Assembly: GCA_902491575.1 (NCBI GenBank)
Contig: CABUID010000018.1
Coordinates: 1-42,407, forward strand
Origin: an uncultured Bacillota bacterium
GTDB taxonomy: Bacteria; Bacillota_I; Bacilli_A; RFN20; CAG-631
DNA length: 42,407 nucleotides
Reading direction: 5' to 3'
The first letter of the stretch is position 1. Every line of letters starts with the position of its first letter. A program made the translations under genes and the position numbers. The notes under the pieces were generated by a model. The model searched no databases. It had not been told where the DNA came from and saw only the letters and a list, made by a program, of their open reading frames with translations. Shown here piece by piece: positions 1 to 8,440 of the stretch.

Positions 1-106
1 AATCACTAGTAGGTCCATTTGATGTAGAATTGTTTTTATTTCCACATCCTGTAATTGTCATAGCTAGCAATGAAATTAAAGCAAGCTTTAACGTATTCTT
101 TTTCAT
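1..106 (-). CDS. Lipoprotein, N-terminal part only (runs off window)
   Basis: Only the first 35 codons are present; the rest lies left of base 1. The start at 106 is preceded by an AAGGAGG ribosome site. The peptide opens MKKNTLKLALISLLAMTITG followed by Cys, a typical lipoprotein signal (lipobox ITGC), and then an Asn/Ser/Thr-rich stretch like the linkers of other lipoproteins in this window. It should be anchored to the outer face of the membrane by the lipidated Cys. The function cannot be told from the visible part. Confidence 0.8.
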   Translation of the reverse strand, partial: MKKNTLKLALISLLAMTITGCGNKNNSTSNGPTSD

Positions 107-146
107 AAGCAATTATCCTCCTTGTTTAATTTGCTTTTCCAATTCT

Positions 147-175
147 ATTATAATCAAAATTCTTATTAATGTTAA
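147..175 (-). promoter_or_regulatory. Sigma-A type promoter of the left-edge lipoprotein
   Basis: On the minus strand there is TTAACA (170-175), a 17-bp spacer and TATAAT (147-152), about 40 bases upstream of the lipoprotein start. Spacing and -10 box fit the housekeeping consensus. Confidence 0.6.
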
Positions 176-256
176 GTCTTTTTATTTTATTCTCTAAATT
201 ATCCAATTATTTTCCAAATATTAGATACTTTTAAAACAAAGTTTGACAATAAATAT

Positions 257-1741
257 TTACCGAAATTTTCTAGCGGCTTGAATCGCATTTTTCCATCCCT
301 TATAAAGAGTTTGAATTTCTTTTTTCTCCATAGTAGGAATATATACGCAATTTAATTTACGTAACTTTGCAATTTCCTTCGTGTCTTTATAAAAACCTAC
401 ACCTAAACCTGCTAGGAAAGCCGCACCAAGGGCTGTAGTCTGTGTTGTTGAAGGTAAAATAATCTTTACATTTAAGATATCGGACTGAAATTGCATTAAA
501 TAAGAATTAGATGAAGCGCCGCCATCAACAGCTAATTGTTTTAATTTTGTTTTTGTTTCTTTTTTCATTGTTTCGATTACATCTTTACTTTGATAAGCAA
601 TGGATTCTAAAGTTGCACGAGCCAATATATATTTATTGCTTCCTCTTGTTAATCCAAAAATTGCCCCTTTACAGCCATCATCCCAATAAGGAGTTCCAAG
701 TCCTGTAAATGCTGGCACCACATAAACACCTTCAGAAGAGGCCTGCGAAACTGCATATTTTTCAGTATCCGTCGCATTTTTTATAATTTTTAATTCATCT
801 CTTAACCATTGAACAGCTGCACCCGCAATAAATACAGATCCTTCAAGTGCATAAGTGATTTGTCCATTTATTTTCCATGCAATCGTAGACAATAAACCAT
901 AATTGCTCTTTATGACTTTTGGTCCTGTATTCATTAATGTAAAACAACCCGTTCCATACGTGTTTTTTATACTTCCTATATCATAACAACATTGCCCAAA
1001 TAAAGAAGCTTGTTGGTCACCTGCTATTCCAGATATAGCTATTTTTTCTTTGGTAATATTTGAATTAATATAACCAAAAATTCCACTACTTTCTTTAACT
1101 TCTGGTAATATACATTTTGGAATGTTGAATAATTTCAATAATTCATCATCCCATTTTAAGGTATGAATATTCAATAAAAGCGTTCGCGAAGCGTTAGAAT
1201 AATCTGTAGCATGAACTTGACCATTCGTTAAATTATATAAAAGCCATGTATCCATCGTACCACAAAGTAATTCTCCATTTTCTGCTCTGTTTTGAAGTTG
1301 TGGATAGGTATCAAAAAGCCATCTTAACTTTGTTGCACTAAAATAAGGGTTAATAATTAGACCTGTTTTTTCACGAATCATTTCTTTATTTTCTTCCATT
1401 TGTTCTGCAATATCTTTCGACTGTATAGATTGCCAAACAATCGCATGATAAACAGGCTTTCCAGTTACCTTATCCCATACAACAATGGTTTCTCTTTGAT
1501 TTGTAATACCAATGGCAGCAATATCACCAAAAGATAATTTTGCTTCAAAAATACTATCAAATAAGCAAGCCAATGTTTTATCATAAATCTCTTCTGCATC
1601 ATGTTCTACCCAACCAGGATGAGGATAATATTGTGTAATTTCACGATCAACCTGACGAATAACATCTCCATTTTTATTAAAAATGATTGCACGTGTGGAT
1701 GTAGTACCTTGATCAATTGCTAATAAATATTTTTTTTCCAT
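257..1741 (-). CDS. glpK: Glycerol kinase
   Basis: ATP-dependent phosphorylation of glycerol to glycerol-3-phosphate in the cytoplasm. The 494-residue length matches the family (about 496-502). FGGY-kinase motifs are present: the phosphate loop DQGTTSTR near residues 10-17, NQRET 81-85, GDQQ 241-244, and GTPYWDD near the C-terminal half. The start at 1741 is preferred over an upstream ATG at 1780 because an AGGAG site lies just before it and the family begins there. No glpF or glpO is adjacent. The loop before GDQQ (residues about 220-235) lacks the HFFG/HFYG-type His that PEP-dependent HPr phosphorylates in Bacillus and Enterococcus GlpK, so that activation seems absent. It is divergent from cdaA. 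Confidence 0.96.
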   Translation of the reverse strand: MEKKYLLAIDQGTTSTRAIIFNKNGDVIRQVDREITQYYPHPGWVEHDAEEIYDKTLACLFDSIFEAKLSFGDIAAIGITNQRETIVVWDKVTGKPVYHAIVWQSIQSKDIAEQMEENKEMIREKTGLIINPYFSATKLRWLFDTYPQLQNRAENGELLCGTMDTWLLYNLTNGQVHATDYSNASRTLLLNIHTLKWDDELLKLFNIPKCILPEVKESSGIFGYINSNITKEKIAISGIAGDQQASLFGQCCYDIGSIKNTYGTGCFTLMNTGPKVIKSNYGLLSTIAWKINGQITYALEGSVFIAGAAVQWLRDELKIIKNATDTEKYAVSQASSEGVYVVPAFTGLGTPYWDDGCKGAIFGLTRGSNKYILARATLESIAYQSKDVIETMKKETKTKLKQLAVDGGASSNSYLMQFQSDILNVKIILPSTTQTTALGAAFLAGLGVGFYKDTKEIAKLRKLNCVYIPTMEKKEIQTLYKGWKNAIQAARKFR

Positions 1742-1886
1742 ATTTGAAATTCTCCTACACAAATGTGATCTCTTATTCATTATAGCATGTTTTTTTACTT
1801 TTTTTTAAAAATTTCATTATTTTTTATTCATTTTTTTTTATATATTTGCTAATATATAATATAGTAAATGAAAGGAAGGTGTTCCT

Positions 1887-2660
1887 ATGTTACTTTCAAT
1901 TTTTCCAATAACTGGTCCTGCAACACCTTATATTGATATTGGAATTTCTATTTTAATGATTGGCTTTATCATTTATGCTTGTATTCATTATAAACTTTCT
2001 TTAAAAGTTATACTTTCAGCCATTATTTTCACGTTATTCTTTGTATTATCTTCTTTATTTGACCTTCCTATCGTTCGTGGAATAACGATTGTTTTTGCCG
2101 TATTGTTTTGTATTTATGTATCCTTATTATTGACTACCCCTGAAAAAGAACTGGAATTAAGACATAACAAAAAAGTATCCAAAAAAGAAGATGCTTTGAC
2201 CATTAGTGAAAGTGATAAGTTAATTGAAAAACTGCAAAAAGCTATTAATTCATTATCGATGACTCAAACGGGTGCCTTAATTACAATAGAAAGGTCTGAT
2301 GATTTATCTTCGTTTATGCAAAGATCTGGTACAAAAATTAATGCCCCTGTAACTCCTGAAATTTTAGAAACGATTTTCTATAAAGGAACTCCTTTGCATG
2401 ATGGTGCAACTATTATTCGTGGAAATATGATTATCTCATCTGCTGTATTTTATCAGCCAACACAAAAACCATTAAATGGAAAATATGGTTCACGTCATAG
2501 AGCAGCTATTGGCATTTCAGAAGTATGTGATGCTTTAACAATCGTTGTTTCTGAAGAAACCGGTAAAGTATCTTTTGCTTATAAAGGCGAATTAATTTCT
2601 GTTCCCGTTGCACAATTTAGTGATAAATTAAAAGAATATTATTATAATGAAAATAAATAA
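1887..2660 (+). CDS. cdaA: Diadenylate cyclase CdaA (c-di-AMP synthase)
   Basis: Makes cyclic di-AMP from two ATP. The 257-residue protein has three predicted membrane helices (about 17-33, 38-57, 63-82), a linker helix, and the DisA_N/DAC catalytic domain from about 125. Both signature motifs are intact: GTPLHDGA (DGA at 172-174) and SRHRAAIG (RHR at 203-205). This is the architecture of membrane-bound CdaA/DacA rather than DisA or CdaS. A GGAAGG site precedes the ATG and TATAAT lies at 1855-1860. Unlike in Bacillus, Listeria or Staphylococcus, no cdaR (YbbR) or glmM follows: the gene stands alone and ends in a terminator shared with the convergent lipoprotein gene. Confidence 0.95.
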   Translation: MLLSIFPITGPATPYIDIGISILMIGFIIYACIHYKLSLKVILSAIIFTLFFVLSSLFDLPIVRGITIVFAVLFCIYVSLLLTTPEKELELRHNKKVSKKEDALTISESDKLIEKLQKAINSLSMTQTGALITIERSDDLSSFMQRSGTKINAPVTPEILETIFYKGTPLHDGATIIRGNMIISSAVFYQPTQKPLNGKYGSRHRAAIGISEVCDALTIVVSEETGKVSFAYKGELISVPVAQFSDKLKEYYYNENK

Positions 2661-2687
2661 TATTGAATATTTTAAATTATAATTAAC

Positions 2688-2732
2688 AAAAAACCTTCAA
2701 AAAAACATTATATGTTTCTTTTGAAGGTTTTT
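2688..2732. terminator. Bidirectional intrinsic terminator
   Basis: AAAAACCTTCAAAA and TTTTGAAGGTTTTT form a 14-bp inverted repeat with A/T tracts on both sides, between the ends of convergent cdaA and the thioredoxin-like lipoprotein. Confidence 0.85.
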
Positions 2733-2747
2733 AATTCAATCAAACCA

Positions 2748-3719
2748 TTAATTTAAATAATATGAATTCAAAAACTCAATCATTTTTTGATTATGGAAAG
2801 CCAATAATTCTTCTTCATTCATAAATTGTTGAATACATTCCTCGAAAAAGGAAATGGTAACTTGACCATTTTCAATCACATCGTTATGATAAACAATATC
2901 TTGCTTTAAAAGACCATTTTCATAATATTGTACAGTAGGTATTTTTCCATTACGATAATCAACAAATTGATACTTACTGGCAAAAGAAATCCAATTGTCC
3001 CAATATTGTTTAGCTAATTGATATTCTTCAAAACTATTATAATCATTTTCCTTAGGTTCTTGATTCGGCTTGTTTTTTCGATAATTGTCACTTTCTAAAT
3101 AATAGATTACATTATCCGCATCTTTTTCAAGCAAATAGTCATTTAACACTTGAGATTCTAATAGTTTACAATCACCGCATTTATTCCATCCTATATAGAG
3201 AATAAAAGATTCCTTATTATTTATTTTTAAATCTAATAATTCCTCACTAATACTTATTAGTTTTGGACTAACTACATAATTACCCATAAATTCCTCAAAT
3301 TGTGTTATATTTGTAAACTCTTTTTTACCATATTCATATTTTAATGTTACCCAAACTTCCCCTTCCTTATAAATCATCAAAGAAGGTGCTTCTTTTAAAT
3401 AGGGTTTATTTTCATAATTTTTATAACTTTCTAATTCTAGTAAATCGATACCATATAAATTTGCTGAAGTTTTTTTAATATATGGATTTAAAACTTCATT
3501 TTTAAAATTTTCGCAAGTACTACACGTTGAAAGTAAAACAACAAGTACAAAATTTTCATCATTTTGAATTTTATTTTCAAGGGTATAATTATCTAACATT
3601 ATCACAGTTTGATTTTCTAGATTACCTGACAACATTATCTTACTTTCTTGTTTTTTACATGAAGTAAAAGAAAATAGAAATAAAAGGCTAATAATAAAAT
3701 AAATACTTTTTTTTATCAT
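2748..3719 (-). CDS. Lipoprotein with two thioredoxin-like domains
   Basis: A 323-residue exported lipoprotein: hydrophobic signal and lipobox with Cys at residue 21. It appears to be two thioredoxin-fold halves in tandem. Half one has CSTC (66-69) and a cis-Pro type APSLMIY motif (111-117). Half two has CGDC (181-184) after a WNK turn and a second IPTVQYY cis-Pro motif. Such extracellular CXXC proteins act as thiol-disulfide oxidoreductases or redox relays; which one cannot be told. It is the last gene of the gpr-fmt operon, and its ATG overlaps the fmt stop (TAATG), so translation is probably coupled. The tandem arrangement and the CSTC active site are unusual. No DsbD/CcdA partner is nearby. 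Confidence 0.75.
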   Translation of the reverse strand: MIKKSIYFIISLLFLFSFTSCKKQESKIMLSGNLENQTVIMLDNYTLENKIQNDENFVLVVLLSTCSTCENFKNEVLNPYIKKTSANLYGIDLLELESYKNYENKPYLKEAPSLMIYKEGEVWVTLKYEYGKKEFTNITQFEEFMGNYVVSPKLISISEELLDLKINNKESFILYIGWNKCGDCKLLESQVLNDYLLEKDADNVIYYLESDNYRKNKPNQEPKENDYNSFEEYQLAKQYWDNWISFASKYQFVDYRNGKIPTVQYYENGLLKQDIVYHNDVIENGQVTISFFEECIQQFMNEEELLAFHNQKMIEFLNSYYLN

Positions 3720-4660
3720 TATCGGAGACCTTCTTTCAAAAGTTCTTCTTTATTACAGCCGTTTAAAAATGATGGAACATCCATTTTTTGTTTACCTTCT
3801 AATTGAACTTGTAAAATTTCCAAATAACCATCTTTACAGCGAACGAGTAAACGATTTTTATTTTCTAATTTTAATGTCCCTATTAATGCATTATCCTCGA
3901 CGAGTTGAACGATTTTTGCTTTATAAATTTTTAATTCTTTTCCTTTATAAAGACAATAAGCTCCCGGTGTTAAGGATAATCCTCTTATCAAATTATGTAC
4001 TTGTAAAGTGGAAAGAGAGAAATCTATTTTTTCTTCTTCCCGTTTAATATTCCAAGCATAGGTTACCTCTTGTTCATTTTGAGATTCCCCTTTTAATTCA
4101 TTATTCATTAATTGTGGCAACACTTTTAATAATAAATCTCGCCCAACATATTGTAATTTTTCAAATAATTCGGTCGTATTCATTTCCAAATCAATATCGA
4201 CTTCTTCTTTGGCATACATTTTTCCTGCATCCATCTTATCCACCATTTCCATAATGGTCACGCCAGTTTTTTTCTCTCCATTAATAATAGCACGCTGAAT
4301 AGGTGCTCCTCCACGATAACGAGGTAACAAAGAGCCATGAACATTAATGTTATTAATCTTAGCCAACTCAAGTACTTCATGAGGAAGAATTTGACCATAA
4401 GCTGCAGTAATTAACATTTCAAATTCCATTTCTTTTAAAAAGGAATAATCTTTTTTTAAAGAAATGGGTTGATATACAGGAATATTATACTTTAAGGCAA
4501 CTTCTTTTACTGGTGTAGGCGTTAATATTTTTTTTCTTCCTATTAGTTTATCAGGCTGTGTAATTACAGCTATAATCGAATAATTTGCATGAATTAATCC
4601 TTCTAATACACAAGCAGCAAAAGATGGTGTACCTAAAAAAACAATTCTTTTTTCTTGCAT
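3719..4660 (-). CDS. fmt: Methionyl-tRNA formyltransferase
   Basis: Formylates Met on initiator tRNA using 10-formyl-tetrahydrofolate. 313 residues, the usual size. The N-terminal formyltransferase domain has VFLGTPSFA, then the catalytic block NVHGSLLPRYRGGAPIQ (Asn/His of the active site) and GVTIMEMVDKMDAG with the catalytic Asp. A C-terminal OB-fold-like tRNA-binding part follows (LTPGAYCLYKGKELKIYKA). There are several in-frame ATGs up to 4675; the start at 4660 is chosen because GGTGAT stands just upstream, the same spacing as in the neighbouring gpr. It lies in an operon with the gpr-linked small membrane protein upstream and the thioredoxin-like lipoprotein downstream. The usual partner def is not here. 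Confidence 0.95.
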   Translation of the reverse strand: MQEKRIVFLGTPSFAACVLEGLIHANYSIIAVITQPDKLIGRKKILTPTPVKEVALKYNIPVYQPISLKKDYSFLKEMEFEMLITAAYGQILPHEVLELAKINNINVHGSLLPRYRGGAPIQRAIINGEKKTGVTIMEMVDKMDAGKMYAKEEVDIDLEMNTTELFEKLQYVGRDLLLKVLPQLMNNELKGESQNEQEVTYAWNIKREEEKIDFSLSTLQVHNLIRGLSLTPGAYCLYKGKELKIYKAKIVQLVEDNALIGTLKLENKNRLLVRCKDGYLEILQVQLEGKQKMDVPSFLNGCNKEELLKEGLR

Positions 4661-4697
4661 TTTCATCACCATCACTATTATACTACACCCTAAAACC

Positions 4698-4988
4698 TTA
4701 TGAAACTATTTTTTTAACGAACTCAAAGAGTAAATCAATTCCTTTATTGATTCCCTCGGAAACTAATTTTCCTACTTTACCATTGATTTTTCCAAATTCA
4801 TTTACATTTTCTTCATTAAATGGATCTGTTGGAGCGTAACCACTCGTATCATATTCACTTACATTATCAAAATCACTAATGATAGCTGTCACATCATTAT
4901 TTGGACTATTTTTTATACTTGCTAGTATTCCTCCTAGCATAAAAACAATAAAACATAAGATGATAATTTGTGCTATTTTTGATTTCAT
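4698..4988 (-). CDS. Small membrane-anchored protein between gpr and fmt
   Basis: 96 residues with one N-terminal membrane helix (about 5-25) and an acidic extracellular tail ending in a short amphipathic segment (GKVGKLVSEGINKGIDLLFE). GGTGA precedes the ATG. It sits 51 bases after gpr and 37 before fmt, clearly in the same operon. I do not recognise the family. Position and layout recall YqxA (DUF3679), the small membrane protein in the gpr-spoIIP-yqxA region of Bacillus, but I cannot show similarity beyond topology. A forespore-related role is only a guess from linkage. Confidence 0.7.
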   Translation of the reverse strand: MKSKIAQIIILCFIVFMLGGILASIKNSPNNDVTAIISDFDNVSEYDTSGYAPTDPFNEENVNEFGKINGKVGKLVSEGINKGIDLLFEFVKKIVS

Positions 4989-5039
4989 ATTTATTCACCA
5001 ATTCAACTATATAAAAAGAAAAATAAATATTTTGTCGAA

Positions 5040-5864
5040 TTACATCTTTTTAAACTCACTATGAATATATTTATTAATGGATTCAGCGATTATTGTCGAT
5101 AAATGTTCTATGTCTTCATCGATTTCTTTTGGCGTTAGGACTAAATTGTAACTTTGATCATTTGGAATTTTTACATTTTTATCGAGTTCTTTAATAATTT
5201 GAGTGGCTTCGACAACCGTCGCAACACCAATCGCAATAACTTTCGTATGCAAGTTTTTTTCATTAATTTCTTTACGATGATTCCCAACACCCGATCCTGG
5301 TGCAATACCTGTGTCAGAAAGTTGGATAACCCGATTTATACGCGTAATGGAAGAGGAAGCAAGAGCATCAATAACAATAATCACATTCGGTTTAAATAAT
5401 TTTGTAACTGCAATAATTAAATCAGCACTTTCAAGTCCAGTTTGTCCCATTACTTTTGGCGTAAATACGCAAACCCTTTTTAAATCCTTATCTAAATCAT
5501 TAGGGAATAAAGAAAACAAATGATTCGTAACTACAATTTTATCTGCTACCATTGGTCCTAAAGAATCTGCTATAATTTTTTGATTTCCTAAACCTACAAT
5601 TAATACTTTATCTTTTTTCTTTATTTTATAAAGAATTTGTAATGATTCTACCAAAAGATTAGCAATATTTTTTCTTAATGGTTCATCGACCAATGTAGCA
5701 AAATCTAAAGAAATATATTTCCCCTTTTCTTTTTGATAGGAATTATTTTCATTTAATATATCAATAACAGTCATTTTCATATTACGATATTTTTTAGTTA
5801 TTTTTTTAAAATCTTTATTCTTTTTGTCGACTATCTCATCTGCAAAATCTGTTCGAGTATTCAT
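5040..5864 (-). CDS. gpr: Spore germination protease GPR, compact form
   Basis: GPR (aspartic-type family A25) degrades small acid-soluble spore proteins during germination. Recognised from RTDFADE at the N-terminus, VGLGNQKIIADSLGP (Asp100), TPKVMGQTGLESAD, IVIDALASSS (Asp166) and DTGIAPGSGVGNHRKEI; both functional aspartates are in place. At 274 residues it is much shorter than the roughly 370 of Bacillus. Only three residues precede RTD, so the self-cleaved propeptide is essentially absent, and a segment before the C-terminal VLTPKEIDEDI block is missing. The start at 5864 is chosen over 5876 because GGTGATG lies before it. It heads an operon with the small membrane protein, fmt and the thioredoxin-like lipoprotein. 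Its presence suggests sporulation or recent loss of it. Confidence 0.9.
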   Translation of the reverse strand: MNTRTDFADEIVDKKNKDFKKITKKYRNMKMTVIDILNENNSYQKEKGKYISLDFATLVDEPLRKNIANLLVESLQILYKIKKKDKVLIVGLGNQKIIADSLGPMVADKIVVTNHLFSLFPNDLDKDLKRVCVFTPKVMGQTGLESADLIIAVTKLFKPNVIIVIDALASSSITRINRVIQLSDTGIAPGSGVGNHRKEINEKNLHTKVIAIGVATVVEATQIIKELDKNVKIPNDQSYNLVLTPKEIDEDIEHLSTIIAESINKYIHSEFKKM

Positions 5865-5955
5865 AAACATCACCATTATTATTATTTACACTTATTTTAT
5901 ATTTAAACCGAAAAGGAAATGTGTTAAAATAATAATCGTGAAAAAGAGGTGCCCT

Positions 5956-7521
5956 ATGAAAAAAATTATATTTATTCCTTTAGATGAAAGACCCTGCACG
6001 TATGATTATCCTAACATGATGGCCAAGATGGCAAATAATATCGAATTTGTAGAAATTCCTCGACCATTAATGGGGGATTTAAAGAAACCAGGAAATATAA
6101 AAAAGATGTCTGAATTTCTGCTAAAAGAATCGATTCATGCAGATTATGCGATCTTAGCTTTAGATAGTCTTTTATATGGTGGAATTGTTCCATCCAGACT
6201 ACATTATGAAAATGAAAAAACCTTAATTGATCGATTAAATATTTTAAAAGAAATTAAAAAAATGAATCCTCACATTAAAATTTACGCTTATCATTTAATT
6301 ATGCGTTGTCCATCTGGATCAAGTGACAGTGAAGAACCTGATTATTATGCCCTTTGTGGACGGGAAATCCATCTACTAGGAAAATTTGAGCATTTATCTT
6401 CTATTCGAAAATTAAATGCAGAAGAGCAAACCATTTATGATGAAGTCAAGAATTTTATTGCAACAAATCATTATGAAGAATATGTTCAAGATTATTTAAA
6501 ACGTCGTCAAGTGAATACAAATTTAAATTTAAAAACTTTAGACTTTGTAAAGGATGGTACGATTGATTTTTTAATTATTCCTCAAGATGATAGTGCTCCT
6601 TATGGTTACACAGCAAAAGATCAAATGGTTGTAAGAAATAGAATTAGTGAACTTCATTTAGAATTAAAAGTTCTAATGTATCCTGATGCTGATGCAGTAA
6701 GTAACACATTACTAGCTAAAACCATTAATGAAATTAATCATATTCAACCAAAAGTATTTGTTCGATATAATTCTTGTAATGAAGGAAATATTATCCCAAA
6801 TTATGAAGATAGACCCGTTTCTGAATCTATAAAATATCAAATTCTTGCAGCTGGAGGATTACAAACTGTAAGTTATAAAGATTCAGATATCGTTTTAATG
6901 GTCAATGTTCCTCTTGACAACATGAAAGAAGCACGTCATCTTTATGATTCTTTACAGAATGTAGATAATCCTGGCGAAACCGATTTAAATTATACCGTTG
7001 GAAGAAATCTTGTAGAGTATGTCGAATATGTTAAATATTTAATACAAAATCAGAAATGTGTAGCTATCGCTGACATTGCCTATGCAAACGGTGGCGATAC
7101 AAATTTATTTAATTTATTAAAAAATGAACACTTACTTTTTAAAGTAAATGCATATGCAGGCTGGAATACTGCAGCAAATACTTTAGGTACTTGTATTCCA
7201 TTATCGATGATTAATCACCAATATGGTACGAGTCAAGAATGGCTTGATTTTATGGGATTGCGCTATTTGGAAGATGTTGGATATATGTCAAATGTTCGTT
7301 TTGAAGCCTTTGATTTATTTAAAAATGAATTTCCTTGGAAAGAAATTGATGGAAAAGAAGATGGAAAAGTCGCTACTTATATTCGTCAAAAATTATATTC
7401 ATGGGCAGACGTTCATTTAAATAATGATGAATTTAAAGTAGAAATTATCAAACATAATCAACCATGGAATCGTTTCTTTGAAACGGGATTAATCGTTCAA
7501 ACAAAAAAAATGAAAGATTAA
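5956..7521 (+). CDS. DUF4127 family protein
   Basis: 521-residue cytoplasmic protein without a signal peptide, opening MKKIIFIPLDERPCTYDYP, the hallmark N-terminus of the DUF4127 family. Other family-like blocks are LALDSLLYGGIVPSRLHY, IPQDDSAPYGY, RYNSCNEGN, DIAYANGGD and NAYAGWNTAANTLGT. No experimentally established function is known to me; conserved Asp/Glu/Arg blocks suggest an enzyme, and some relatives lie near sugar or amino-sugar genes, but nothing here supports a substrate. The start is fixed by AAAGAGGTG shortly before the ATG; an upstream in-frame start at 5824 would lie inside gpr. It is divergent from gpr and monocistronic, ending in a strong terminator. Confidence 0.85.
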   Translation: MKKIIFIPLDERPCTYDYPNMMAKMANNIEFVEIPRPLMGDLKKPGNIKKMSEFLLKESIHADYAILALDSLLYGGIVPSRLHYENEKTLIDRLNILKEIKKMNPHIKIYAYHLIMRCPSGSSDSEEPDYYALCGREIHLLGKFEHLSSIRKLNAEEQTIYDEVKNFIATNHYEEYVQDYLKRRQVNTNLNLKTLDFVKDGTIDFLIIPQDDSAPYGYTAKDQMVVRNRISELHLELKVLMYPDADAVSNTLLAKTINEINHIQPKVFVRYNSCNEGNIIPNYEDRPVSESIKYQILAAGGLQTVSYKDSDIVLMVNVPLDNMKEARHLYDSLQNVDNPGETDLNYTVGRNLVEYVEYVKYLIQNQKCVAIADIAYANGGDTNLFNLLKNEHLLFKVNAYAGWNTAANTLGTCIPLSMINHQYGTSQEWLDFMGLRYLEDVGYMSNVRFEAFDLFKNEFPWKEIDGKEDGKVATYIRQKLYSWADVHLNNDEFKVEIIKHNQPWNRFFETGLIVQTKKMKD

Positions 7522-7548
7522 TACTTTAAAACTGATAGAAAAATGAAG

Positions 7549-7585
7549 GAAAACCTAAATTTAAAATGATTTAGGTTTTCTTTTT
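7549..7585 (+). terminator. Intrinsic terminator of the DUF4127 gene
   Basis: GAAAACCTAAAT / ATTTAGGTTTTC form a 12-bp perfect stem with an 8-nt loop, followed by TTTTT. The following stretch to 7779 holds nothing I can identify. Confidence 0.9.
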
Positions 7586-7779
7586 ACTTTTAACTCTCGG
7601 ATGCAAAACTATCAAACACTTTATTTTGTTTATCAAAAAAGCAATGGAATATATATTGATTTACCGACATTCATTTTACTTCAGAACAAAAATTGTATTT
7701 AACAGCAACGATTTTTTTCAATAAATTTATTTTATAGGGTTTTATGATTAACAAAAAATATCAAAATCTTATTATAAAA

Positions 7780-8331
7780 CTAATGAAATATTTTATTTAA
7801 AGTTTTTAAACATACTTTTAATCGATTTTGCAAATTTTCTGCAGTTTCCTTAGAACCATTTTTTTGCCATGTAATAACAAAAGCCGAAATACAAGCTGTA
7901 AGCGTTATCAATAAGTAATTTAATTCTTCTTTATTTGTTTCAGGGAAGAAATAGGTTTGAGCTTGTCCGATAAATTTAACATGGGCATTATATAATAAAT
8001 CCATTCTATTGCTTTCAATTATTGCTTTTAAAAGTAGTTTGTTTTCCATACATCTTTCTATAAAACATAGAGTAGTTTGGTCTGTTGTAGGATTCTTCAT
8101 TTTTGCAAATTCCTTGCCAGCTTCAACAAAAATTCGATCACATAAAAAAGATAACACATCCGATGTATTATCAAACAAACGATAAAAAGTTGCTCTTCCT
8201 ACACCTGACTTTTTTTGAACCTCGGTCACAGTTATATCGGTGAAAGATTTTGTTTGTAAACATTGTACAAATCCATTGCCTATTTTTTCTGCTGAGACTT
8301 TTGCTCTTTTATCTTTCGAGATATGATACAT
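7780..8331 (-). CDS. TetR-family transcriptional regulator
   Basis: 183 residues with an N-terminal helix-turn-helix of TetR type (ITVTEVQKKSGVGRATFYRL, about 32-51) and a ligand-binding C-terminal domain that is variable in the family. The start at 8331 is preferred over 8352 because AAGGTGAT lies just upstream of it. It is transcribed away from the HXXEE membrane protein gene, and the shared intergenic region holds an inverted repeat on the promoter. The natural reading is that it represses the HXXEE gene, and possibly itself, and is released by an unknown ligand. Confidence 0.9.
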   Translation of the reverse strand: MYHISKDKRAKVSAEKIGNGFVQCLQTKSFTDITVTEVQKKSGVGRATFYRLFDNTSDVLSFLCDRIFVEAGKEFAKMKNPTTDQTTLCFIERCMENKLLLKAIIESNRMDLLYNAHVKFIGQAQTYFFPETNKEELNYLLITLTACISAFVITWQKNGSKETAENLQNRLKVCLKTLNKIFH

Positions 8332-8376
8332 TTTAATCACCTTTTGTTCCATTACTATTTTTATAATTATGAAACA

Positions 8377-8407
8377 ATTGTATCATAAAAAACAAAAATG
8401 GTACAAT
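8377..8407 (+). promoter_or_regulatory. Promoter of the HXXEE gene with overlapping TetR-type operator
   Basis: ATTGTATCAT (8377-8386) and ATGGTACAAT (8398-8407) are inverted copies matching at 9 of 10 positions, centres 21 bp apart (two helical turns). The arms contain a plausible -35 TTGTAT (8378-8383) and -10 TACAAT (8402-8407), separated by 18 bp. A bound TetR dimer or dimer pair would cover the promoter. Confidence 0.65.
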
Positions 8408-8440
8408 CAAAATGTAAATTTATTAAGGAGGCGTGAAAGG

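Noticed and set aside
5154..5523. Plus-strand open frames opposite gpr
   Set aside because: They overlap a well-supported gene on the other strand and have no ribosome sites or family features.
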